From Streptomyces cavernicola (GTDB lineage: Bacteria > Actinomycetota > Actinomycetes > Streptomycetales > Streptomycetaceae), in assembly GCF_029968035.1 (NCBI RefSeq), contig NZ_JASCIQ010000033.1, positions 1 to 64,000 on the forward strand: a DNA stretch of 64,000 nucleotides. The letters are read 5' to 3'. This document shows positions 42,538 to 52,469 of the stretch, in pieces (position 1 is the first letter of the stretch; each line of letters begins with the position of its first letter). The notes beneath the pieces are model-generated. The model ran no database searches. It was not told where the DNA came from and saw nothing but the letters and a program-made list of their open reading frames with translations. A program made the position numbers and the translations under genes.

Positions 42538-42618
42538 GTTCCCGATGTACGCCGGTGTGAGCATTCAGGGTTCGTCCTGCCCCACGGGCGGGTCTGTTTC
42601 GGTCAAGGGGAATCGCCC

Positions 42619-43443
42619 GTGAAGTTGTTTGCGAAGTTGTTCGGCAAGAGCGGCCGAGAGGACGGTGGCGACGCCACCGCTCGTGACCGCGCGCCGCACC
42701 AGGCCGGGGCGCAGGGCGCCGACCGGCCGTTGTTCCGCGATGAGGTCGCCGGCGGCAGCGGTGACCTTTCGGGCCGCCCTGGCGCGTCTTCTGTTGACCC
42801 TGCGGCGTCCGGCCGCATAGGTTTCGGGGAACCGTCAACCTCAAGTACGGGTGGAGAGTTTGCCTCCGACCCGTACGCATCCGATGCCGCGCGGCAGGAG
42901 GATCCGTCCATGTCGGCCTTGCCGGTTTGTACCAGGTGTGGGCATCGGAACGCCGAGGCCAGCAGGTTCTGTTCCAACTGCGGTTCGCCGCTGCGCGCGG
43001 CCGCGGAGCGTCCTTCGGAGACGACGTCGACGATCTCGATCTCCGGCATCGAGGCGTACGACTCGGAGGCGACGGGACAGACGCAGTCGCCCGCGCTGTC
43101 CCCGGAGGCCCAGGCCGCCGTGGACGCGCTGCCGCTCGGCTCCGCCCTCCTGGTGGTGCGGCGCGGTCCGAACTCGGGCAGCCGCTTCCTTCTGGACGGC
43201 GAGCTGACGACGGCGGGTCGGCACCCGCAGAGCGACATCTTCCTGGACGACGTGACGGTGTCGCGCAGCCATGTGGAGTTCCGCCGCGGTGCCGACGGCT
43301 CGTTCACCGTCGCCGACGTGGGCAGCCTCAACGGCACGTACGTCAACCGGGAGCGGATCGACTCGGTCCTGCTGTCGAACGGCGACGAGGTGCAGATCGG
43401 TAAGTACCGGCTGGTGTTCTACGCGAGCCAGCGCAGTATCTGA
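42619..43443 (+). CDS. Zinc-ribbon FHA protein, GarA-like
   Basis: 274 residues from GTG 42619. A disordered N-terminal region leads to a zinc ribbon (Cys104, Cys107, Cys118, Cys121), then ETTS at 134-137, and the FHA domain at about 175-265 with the phosphothreonine-binding GR (200-201), SRSH (215-218) and NGT (238-240). GarA of mycobacteria has an N-terminal ETTS site phosphorylated by PknB/PknG that then binds its own FHA domain and stops it from inhibiting 2-oxoglutarate dehydrogenase and GDH; the ETTS here suggests the same logic. An ATG at 42910 with AGGAGG eight bases upstream would give a 177-residue protein close to GarA size. Confidence 0.88.
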   Translation: MKLFAKLFGKSGREDGGDATARDRAPHQAGAQGADRPLFRDEVAGGSGDLSGRPGASSVDPAASGRIGFGEPSTSSTGGEFASDPYASDAARQEDPSMSALPVCTRCGHRNAEASRFCSNCGSPLRAAAERPSETTSTISISGIEAYDSEATGQTQSPALSPEAQAAVDALPLGSALLVVRRGPNSGSRFLLDGELTTAGRHPQSDIFLDDVTVSRSHVEFRRGADGSFTVADVGSLNGTYVNRERIDSVLLSNGDEVQIGKYRLVFYASQRSI

Positions 43444-43487
43444 CCCACCCCCTGGCTCCGTCCGGGGGAGCACTCCAGGGAAGGTTC

Positions 43488-44234
43488 ATGCGTCAATCAC
43501 CGAGAGGCGGTGCCGATTCCGGCACCGCCACCGCGGGCGGTCGCCTGGTGAGCATCGGCTCGGTGCTCCATCAGCTGCGCGCCGAGTTCCCCGAGGTCAC
43601 CATCTCCAAGATTCGCTTCCTGGAGTCCGAGGGGCTCGTCGAGCCGCAGCGCACGCCGTCCGGATACCGGAAGTTCAGCCCTGAGGACGTCGAGCGGCTC
43701 GCTCAGGTGTTGCGCATGCAGCGCGACCACTACCTGCCGCTGCGGGTCATCAAGGAGCACCTGGACGCCGCCGAGCGCGGCGAGGAGATGGCGTTGCCGT
43801 CCGTGGGGCCGCAGCGGGGCCCGACAGACGCCGTGGACGACCTGGCGGAGGTCGTGGTGCACGCAGCGGCCCTGGTCGGGCGTGCGGAGTTCCTGGCGGC
43901 CGCGGAGGTCGGCGAGGAGCAGCTCGACGAGTGGGAGTCGTACGGCCTGATCACGCCGGTGGCGGACGGCGGGTACGACATCGAGGCCGTGCAGGTGGCC
44001 CGGCTGATCGCGCAGCTGGGCGATTTCGGGATCGAGCCTCGGCATCTGCGGGCCATGCGGGCCTCGGCGGAGCGTGAGGCGGGACTGGTCGAGCAGGTCG
44101 TCGCGCCGCTGCGCCGGCACCGTAATCCGCAGACCAGAGCGCATGCGGAAGCCCGTACGAAAGAGCTGGCGGGGCTGACGGTTCGGCTGCATTCGGCGCT
44201 GGTTCAGACCGCGTTGCGGGTCCGGCTGCACTGA
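43488..44234 (+). CDS. ftsR: MerR-family regulator, FtsR-like
   Basis: 248 residues. The N-terminal MerR winged helix (about 22-90) carries TISKIRFLESEGLVEPQRTPSGYRKFS. The rest lacks the metal-binding cysteines of classic MerR. By gene order and sequence it corresponds to Rv1828, named FtsR for its control of ftsZ in corynebacteria. GGGAAGG lies before the ATG. The symbol is by orthology in a conserved block. Confidence 0.8.
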   Translation: MRQSPRGGADSGTATAGGRLVSIGSVLHQLRAEFPEVTISKIRFLESEGLVEPQRTPSGYRKFSPEDVERLAQVLRMQRDHYLPLRVIKEHLDAAERGEEMALPSVGPQRGPTDAVDDLAEVVVHAAALVGRAEFLAAAEVGEEQLDEWESYGLITPVADGGYDIEAVQVARLIAQLGDFGIEPRHLRAMRASAEREAGLVEQVVAPLRRHRNPQTRAHAEARTKELAGLTVRLHSALVQTALRVRLH

Positions 44235-44287
44235 TGAGAAGACGGCCCGACTACCCAAACCGGCCGGGCAGGTCCTAGGGTTGCTGT

Positions 44288-44761
44288 GTGAATGAGCTCG
44301 ACGTCGTCGGTGTCCGGGTCGAAATGCCCTCCAACCAACCGATCGTGCTCCTGCGTGAAGTGGGAGGCGATCGGTACCTCCCCATCTGGATCGGTCCAGG
44401 GGAGGCGACCGCGATCGCCTTCGCACAGCAGGGGATGGCGCCTCCCAGGCCGCTGACGCACGACCTGTTCAAGGACGTGCTGGAGGCAGTGGGGCAGGAG
44501 CTCACGGAAGTGCGCATCACGGACCTGCGGGAAGGCGTCTTCTACGCGGAGCTGGTCTTCGCCAGCGGGGTCGAGGTCTCCGCCCGTCCGTCCGACGCCA
44601 TAGCGCTCGCGCTGCGCACCGGTACGCCGATCTACGGCAGTGACGGTGTGCTCGACGACGCGGGGATCGCGATTCCGGACGAGCAGGAGGACGAGGTGGA
44701 GAAGTTCCGCGAGTTCCTCGACCAGATCTCGCCGGAGGATTTCGGCACCAACAGCCAGTGA
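44288..44761 (+). CDS. Bifunctional nuclease family protein (DUF151)
   Basis: 157 residues. The conserved core reads PIWIGPGEATAIA, then HDLFKDVLEAVG and ARPSDAIALALRTGTPI. The DUF151 family was named after a plant protein with DNase and RNase activity; in actinobacteria it is Rv1829, lying between the two MerR genes as here. It starts at a GTG six bases after TAGGGT (44276-44281), which reads as a leaderless mRNA start. Confidence 0.88.
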   Translation: MNELDVVGVRVEMPSNQPIVLLREVGGDRYLPIWIGPGEATAIAFAQQGMAPPRPLTHDLFKDVLEAVGQELTEVRITDLREGVFYAELVFASGVEVSARPSDAIALALRTGTPIYGSDGVLDDAGIAIPDEQEDEVEKFREFLDQISPEDFGTNSQ

Positions 44762-44845
44762 AGCGCCGCGCAGGCGGACCTGTCAGACCATTCGGCTAGC
44801 CTTTCCCGGCGGTGGCGTACCGGAAACCACTCTCAGGGTGATTAT

Positions 44846-44901
44846 CACTCGGCATGCCGAGTGTGGCGTTCGTTGACGCACCCTTGGGTACTGCCTACCG
44901 T
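44846..44901 (+). promoter_or_regulatory. Promoter with perfect 18-bp palindrome upstream of the second merR gene
   Basis: CACTCGGCATGCCGAGTG (44846-44863) is fully palindromic. Ten bases later, TTGACG (44873-44878), a 17-base spacer and TACCGT (44896-44901) form a near-consensus housekeeping promoter for the merR gene at 44932. The palindrome abuts the -35 box rather than lying in the spacer, so it may be an operator for a different dimer or for non-classical autoregulation. Confidence 0.65.
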
Positions 44902-44931
44902 CGAGAAGGCAGGTCAAGGACGGAGGTCGGC

Positions 44932-45558
44932 GTGAGAAGCAGCGGCGACGGTACGGCTGGGGGAGCTTCCGGACGGATTCCGGGAGAGAGCGGGCCGTAT
45001 CCGCTCCACGGCAGGGCAGTCGGGCAGGGGCCGCAGCGGCCCGCGCTGAGCGGGGTGGACGCGCCGGAGTCGGTGGGGTACCGGGGGCCCACAGCTTGCG
45101 CGGCGGCCGGCATCACTTATCGACAGCTGGACTACTGGGCGCGTACGGGCCTTGTGGAGCCCAGCGTGCGGCCTGCGTACGGGTCGGGGACCCAGCGGCT
45201 CTACAGCTTCCGCGATGTGGTCCTCCTCAAGATCGTGAAGCGTTTCCTGGACACCGGTGTCTCGCTGCAGAACATCCGGACGACGGTCCAGCATCTGCGG
45301 GACCGCGGGTTCGCGGATCTGGAGCGGATGACGCTGATGAGCGACGGTGCGACGGTCTACGAGTGCTCCTCGCCCGACGAGGTCGTGGATCTGCTGCAGG
45401 GCGGCCAGGGGGTCTTCGGGATCGCCGTGGGCGTGGTGTGGCGGGACGTGGAGGCGGCGCTGTCGCAGCTGCACGGCGAGCGCATCGACACCGGTGAGAC
45501 GCTCATCGGCCACAACCCGGCGGATGAGCTGGCGCGGCGGCGTAATCGCGCCGTCTGA
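44932..45558 (+). CDS. MerR-family regulator (Rv1830-like)
   Basis: 208 residues. A Gly/Pro-rich ~45-residue N terminus is followed by the MerR helix-turn-helix (CAAAGITYRQLDYWARTGLV, then GSGTQRLYSFRDVVLLKIV) and an effector half with no metal site. It matches Rv1830, reported as a regulator of growth and drug resilience (ResR/McdR) in mycobacteria. I take the GTG at 44932, which has GGAGG six bases upstream; the ATG at 44854 would lie inside the palindrome and upstream of the promoter. Confidence 0.86.
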   Translation: MRSSGDGTAGGASGRIPGESGPYPLHGRAVGQGPQRPALSGVDAPESVGYRGPTACAAAGITYRQLDYWARTGLVEPSVRPAYGSGTQRLYSFRDVVLLKIVKRFLDTGVSLQNIRTTVQHLRDRGFADLERMTLMSDGATVYECSSPDEVVDLLQGGQGVFGIAVGVVWRDVEAALSQLHGERIDTGETLIGHNPADELARRRNRAV

Positions 45559-45628
45559 GGCGGACTTGCCGACGGTGCGGTGTCTTGAGGGCGCCGCATT
45601 GTCAGTGGCGTAGGGCAGCATCGGTCAT

Positions 45629-47107
45629 GTGAGATCGGCGCCCACGATTCTGCATCTGGACATGGATGCCTTCTTCGCATCGGCGGAGCAGGCAGCCAAG
45701 CCGAGCCTGCGCGGGAAAGCCGTGATCGTCGGGGGGCTCGGGCCGCGTGGTGTGGTGGCCACGGCGTCGTACGAGGCGCGGCGGTTCGGGGTGCACTCGG
45801 CGATGCCGATGGGGCAGGCGCGCAGGCTCGCGCCGAACGCCGCGTATCTGGTGCCGCGCTTCGGGCTCTACCGGGACGTCAGCGAGCAGGTCATGGAGTT
45901 GCTGCGGGGGCTTTCGCCGCTGGTGGAGCCGCTGAGCCTGGACGAGGCTTTCGTCGATCTGGAGGCCGGCGGGGTGGCCTCGGACGCGGTGTCCGCGCGG
46001 GCGGTGGGGGAGCGGCTGCGGGCGGACATACGGGCGGTGACGGGGCTGACGGGGTCGGTGGGTCTCGCCGCGTCGAAGATGATCGCGAAGATCGCCTCGG
46101 AGGAGGCGAAGCCGGACGGGCTGCGGCTGATCGTGCCGGGCACGGAGCGGGAGCTGCTCGGGCCGATGTCGGTGCGGACGCTGCCCGGGGTCGGGCCCGT
46201 GACCGGGGACCATCTGCGGCGGGCCGGGATCACCACGGTCGCCGAGATCGCCGAGGCGGGGCAGGACGAGCTGGTGCGGCTGCTCGGCAAGGCGCACGGC
46301 GTGCATCTGTACGAGATGGCGCTGGCGCGCGACGAGCGGCCCGTGGTGGCCGAGCGGGACACGAAGTCGGTGTCGGTGGAGGACACGTTCGACGTCGACA
46401 TTCACGACCGGGTGCGGGTGCGTCTGGAGGTGGACCGGCTCGCGGAGCGGTGTGTGCAGCGGCTGCGGGCGGGCGGGCACTCGGGGCGGACGGTGGTCCT
46501 GAAGGTCAGGCGGTACGACTTCTCGACGCTGACCAGGTCCGAGACGCTGCGCGGGCCCACCGACGACCCCGGCGTCGTACGGGAGGCGGCGGCGCGGCTG
46601 TTGGAGGCGGTGGACACCACCGGCGGGGTGCGGTTGCTCGGGGTCGGGGTGTCCGGGCTCGCCGACTACACGCAGGAGGACCTGTTCGCGCAGGCGGCTC
46701 ACGCGAAGGAGGAGAAGGAGGAGCGGGAGCGGCTTGAGCGGGGGCTGGAGGAGCCCGCGGCGGAGGCCGGCGTGCGGGAGGCGGCGGAGGCGGCGACGGT
46801 TCAGGAGGCGGCCGTCGAGCCGCCGGCTGAGCGGAGCTGGCTCGCGGGGCACGACGTTCGGCATGCGGAGTTCGGGCCGGGCTGGGTGCAGGGCAGCGGG
46901 CTCGGGCGGGTCACGGTGCGGTTCGAGACGCCGTGGTCGGAGCCGGGGCGGGTGCGGACGTTCAGGAGCGACGATCCGCTGCTCGAGCCCGGGGAGCCGC
47001 TGCCGCTGGTGGCCGGGGCGGACGACGGCGAGGAGGAGCCGTCGTACGGGGCTCAGGCGGGGGAGTCCGGGTCGTCGGCGCCGGCGATACGGCCGAAGTC
47101 GCGGTAG
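45629..47107 (+). CDS. dinB: DNA polymerase IV (DinB) with C-terminal Tudor-like tail
   Basis: 492 residues. Y-family polymerase active-site acids are Asp11 (HLDMDAFFAS) and Asp105/Glu106 (SLDEAF); a helix-hairpin-helix (TLPGVGPVTGDHLRRAGI) and the little finger follow up to about residue 350. Then comes a charged linker and, at about 405-455, a module beginning GHDVRHAEFGPGWVQG that resembles the PcrA/UvrD C-terminal Tudor-like domain which binds RNA polymerase. Pol IV performs error-prone bypass at damage. The GTG start has no clear ribosome site. Its last 55 bases overlap the convergent PRC-barrel gene. Confidence 0.92.
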   Translation: MRSAPTILHLDMDAFFASAEQAAKPSLRGKAVIVGGLGPRGVVATASYEARRFGVHSAMPMGQARRLAPNAAYLVPRFGLYRDVSEQVMELLRGLSPLVEPLSLDEAFVDLEAGGVASDAVSARAVGERLRADIRAVTGLTGSVGLAASKMIAKIASEEAKPDGLRLIVPGTERELLGPMSVRTLPGVGPVTGDHLRRAGITTVAEIAEAGQDELVRLLGKAHGVHLYEMALARDERPVVAERDTKSVSVEDTFDVDIHDRVRVRLEVDRLAERCVQRLRAGGHSGRTVVLKVRRYDFSTLTRSETLRGPTDDPGVVREAAARLLEAVDTTGGVRLLGVGVSGLADYTQEDLFAQAAHAKEEKEERERLERGLEEPAAEAGVREAAEAATVQEAAVEPPAERSWLAGHDVRHAEFGPGWVQGSGLGRVTVRFETPWSEPGRVRTFRSDDPLLEPGEPLPLVAGADDGEEEPSYGAQAGESGSSAPAIRPKSR

Positions 47108-47442
47108 GGGGGCGGGGTCTCCATGGGGGCGGAGACGTCGATCCCGTAGTGGTGGTAGAGCTGCAGTTCCTGCTCGGGGGAGAGGTGGCGGCCGACGCCG
47201 AAGTCGGGGGCGTCCTTGATCAGGGAGCGGTCGAAGGGGACGCGGAGTGCGCCCTCCTTGAACTCGCTCGGTTCCAGGGGCACGAAGGCGTCCCGGCTGA
47301 ACAGGCCCGTCCGTATCGCCGCCCACTCCATGGCGCCGGTGGCGTCGTCGAGGTACACCTCGTCCACCGTGCCCAGTTTGGAGCCGTTGCGGTCGAATGC
47401 CTTCCGGCCGATCAGGCTCCGCGGATCCATGTCGGTCTGCAC
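47053..47442 (-). CDS. PRC-barrel domain protein
   Basis: 129 residues from GTG 47442, which has GGGAGGG four bases upstream. The PRC-barrel starts at LIGRKAFDRNGSKLGTVDEV, and a longer version with HHYGIDVSAPME at the end is conserved in Streptomyces. PRC-barrels occur in RimM, photosynthetic reaction centres and standalone actinobacterial proteins of unknown role, often stress-inducible. It is convergent with dinB with a 55-bp overlap of coding sequences. Confidence 0.85.
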   Translation of the reverse strand: MQTDMDPRSLIGRKAFDRNGSKLGTVDEVYLDDATGAMEWAAIRTGLFSRDAFVPLEPSEFKEGALRVPFDRSLIKDAPDFGVGRHLSPEQELQLYHHYGIDVSAPMETPPPYRDFGRIAGADDPDSPA

Positions 47443-47556
47443 GGTCCCTCCCGCAGGTCGCGACTCATCAGTCAGCACTGCACAAACATCCCTCATCACT
47501 ACAAAAGAGCAGTTTCCCGGCGAAGGCCACTCGAGGCCTGAGTGGGCGGGCTCACC

Positions 47557-47587
47557 CTGACTGGCCGAACGTCTGCGCTGGTAGGCT
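47557..47587 (+). promoter_or_regulatory. Candidate gcvP promoter
   Basis: CTGACT (47557-47562) and TAGGCT (47582-47587) with a 19-base spacer lie just before the glycine riboswitch, placing the start near 47594. Confidence 0.4.
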
Positions 47588-47603
47588 GGCCACGGCTGCT
47601 GAC

Positions 47604-47819
47604 CCCGTGCGGGAGAGCTCTCCGGTCGACGAAGACGCTGATCGGAGGCGCCGAAGGAGCAAATCCTCCCCGGAATCTCTCAGGCACCTGTACCGCACGG
47701 ACGAGGTCACTCTGGAAAGCAGGGCGGGTGTCGACGGCTTCCGCTCTCACCGACGGTGAAAGCCGGGTCGCAGCGCATGTGCGGTCCGGTGAAACTCTCA
47801 GGTTGAGATGACAGAGGGG
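47604..47819 (+). ncRNA. Tandem glycine riboswitch upstream of gcvP
   Basis: Two aptamers follow each other. The first (about 47604-47701) has outer pairing GTGCGGGAGAG...CTCTCAGGCACC...CCGCAC and the inner core GCCGAAGGAGCAAATCCTCCCCGGAA. The second (about 47708-47819) has GGTGAAACTCTCAGGTTGAGATGACAGAG at its 3' side and ACCGACGGTGAAAGCCGGGTCG inside. This is the classic cooperative glycine riboswitch, which turns on glycine cleavage when glycine is high. The gcvP ribosome site (AGGAGG at 47871-47876) lies about 50 bp downstream. Confidence 0.95.
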
Positions 47820-47885
47820 GAGGCCGTCCGGGTACCCGCGCCGTGGTGCCCCTCGTAGGTCGCAATCGACCAGGAGGCCTCCGCA

Positions 47886-50771
<2,886 letters not shown>

Positions 50772-50807
50772 GCGGGCCAGTAGCAACGCGTAACTGGGCA
50801 TAAAAGT

Positions 50808-50841
50808 GGGCCGGTTCGGAGAGTGATCTCCGGGCCGGCCC
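50808..50841 (+). terminator. gcvP terminator
   Basis: A 15-bp stem with two G-U pairs (GGGCCGGTTCGGAGA/TCTCCGGGCCGGCCC) and a GTGA loop begins 37 bp after the stop. It also faces the DUF5999 gene. Confidence 0.85.
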
Positions 50842-50890
50842 GCTGTGTTCGTTCCGCTCGGGTGGTGTTCCCAGGGCCCTGAGCAGGGCT

Positions 50891-51097
50891 CTATGCGGCG
50901 CGCACCACCTGGCTGGTGCCCAGGGGTCGGTGCGGGGCGATGATCTGTCCGTTCGGCAGCAGCTCACCGGTGTCCTCGAAGAGCAGGACTCCGTTGCACA
51001 GCAGGCTCCAGCCCTGCTCCGGGTGGTGCGCCACGGGCAGCGCGGCCTCCCGGTCGGCGGAGTCGGCTGTGGGGCAGGGTGGCTGGTGCTGGCACAT
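50891..51097 (-). CDS. DUF5999 family small protein
   Basis: 68 residues beginning MCQHQPPCPTADSADREAA and ending in a basic stretch. This is a conserved small Streptomyces protein with CxHxxxC, suggesting metal binding, and unknown function. The ATG at 51097 begins the conserved region; an earlier in-frame start adds a poorly conserved-looking 32 residues. It converges on gcvP. Confidence 0.8.
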   Translation of the reverse strand: MCQHQPPCPTADSADREAALPVAHHPEQGWSLLCNGVLLFEDTGELLPNGQIIAPHRPLGTSQVVRAA

Positions 51098-51375
51098 GGG
51101 TGTGTTCTTTCGGTCCGTCGTGGTTGGGATCTGCGTCCTGCGACTCGATGCGGCGTTCATTCCGCCCCCCGTTTGTGTGTCGGTCCGATCCAAGTGTTGC
51201 CCTACCGGCGTGATTCCGCAGGCATTTGACGGCAGAGCTCCACACCGGAGCAGGACGCGTCACTCGTGCGGCTGGTTCGGCCAACTCCGTTGTCTCTTCG
51301 GGTGGTTCGGGGTGGCCGGATGGGGCTAGTCCGGTTGGCGGGCGGCCTTTCGCGGCCGGCCCTCGCGGCCCCCGG

Positions 51376-51963
51376 TCAGGCGGGCGAGCCGAGGAGTGGC
51401 GCCGGGGCTATCCGGTGGGTGAGGACCGGCAGGAGTTCCGCGACGCGGTGCGGCCGGTGCGCGGCGATCCCGGGCGGGGCGGGTGCGAGCGGCACGAGGA
51501 GGTCCGTGGGCCGGGGCGAGCCCTCGGCCGGTCCGGCGTCGAGGTCGCCGTGCAGCCAGAGCGTGAGCATGTACAGCTCGGGCACGGACAGGAGCCGCGG
51601 CTGGTAGGGCGCGGGCAGGGCCTCGGCCTGGCGCAGGGCGCGTTCGCCGGCGGCGACGTACGGCCCCTCGACGATGTGCGAGAACGTCCAGCCGTCCGGG
51701 GTGAGGACGGTGTCGGCCGCGGCCACGGCTCGCTCACCGGAGTGCAGCAGGAAACGCCATCCTGTCAGCCGGGTGTGGGGCGGACCAGGGAGCGTGCCCG
51801 AGGGCGGGCCGGCGTGCGGCCTTATCCGGTCCAACACGTGGACGGGCAGCGGGAGTTCAGGTCGTACGGATCCCGGGGCGGGGCGCGGGGCCGTGGGGGA
51901 GGCGAGTGCCGCGAGGACGCTGCGCAGGGCGGGCGCGGGGGCGGTGAGGGGGTGCAGCGGCAT
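51376..51963 (-). CDS. Hypothetical protein
   Basis: 195 residues, Pro/Ala-rich N terminus and a more ordered middle (RLTGWRFLLHSGERAVAAAD and HIVEGPYVAAGERALRQAEA). No known domain, signal peptide or membrane segment is evident. I do not recognise its family. The ATG at 51963 has GAGAGG 12 bases upstream; codon use is typical of the region. It could be a Streptomyces-specific regulator or a small-molecule enzyme but nothing shows which. Confidence 0.65.
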   Translation of the reverse strand: MPLHPLTAPAPALRSVLAALASPTAPRPAPGSVRPELPLPVHVLDRIRPHAGPPSGTLPGPPHTRLTGWRFLLHSGERAVAAADTVLTPDGWTFSHIVEGPYVAAGERALRQAEALPAPYQPRLLSVPELYMLTLWLHGDLDAGPAEGSPRPTDLLVPLAPAPPGIAAHRPHRVAELLPVLTHRIAPAPLLGSPA

Positions 51964-52469
51964 GGTGGGTCGCCTCTCGTTCGACAGGCTGGGGTGCGCG
52001 GGACGCGGCGGGCGCACGGGGCAGAGCGGGACGGCGCTGTCGGGCTCTGGGGGACGGAGGGGCGGGGCGGGCATCGGACGTCCCGGAGGCGCCAACTCTC
52101 CGTCTCGTTCGCGGAGTTTATACGACGTGTGTTCCTGCGTTGTTTCGTCTAGCCGTATCCGCAGGGGCCTGCAAGGCGCTATTCGGTCGGCTCAATTCGG
52201 GGTGTGTCCCGGGCTTTTGCCGGGGCCGTCCGCTTGACCTCGCGGTCTTTCCCGTGCGGGGTCGGCCTGATGTCGTCGGAGATTTTCACCAGGCATGTAC
52301 GGCGTGCAACTGCGCTTTGCCGCTTGCCCCATGAATGTGCCGTACGACAACAGGGTTGAGCTTAGCGGCCCGTGGGCATGTGCGGGGCGTTGTCGATCAC
52401 ATGCCTGGGCATCATCCTCCGTGGCGCAGCGGGATGCGGTGGGCTGCCCAATCGAGGAGGGACACTTCG
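51964..52469. other. 506-bp non-coding region
   Basis: No gene I can support. The first part is GC-rich and Pro/Gly-coding-like in several frames; the middle (about 52105-52175) is less GC-rich, with TTTATACGACG that may be a minus-strand -10 for the hypothetical gene. The last 30 bp hold the GAGGAGG ribosome site of the ligase. Open frames here are the upstream extension of the ligase frame. Confidence 0.5.
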
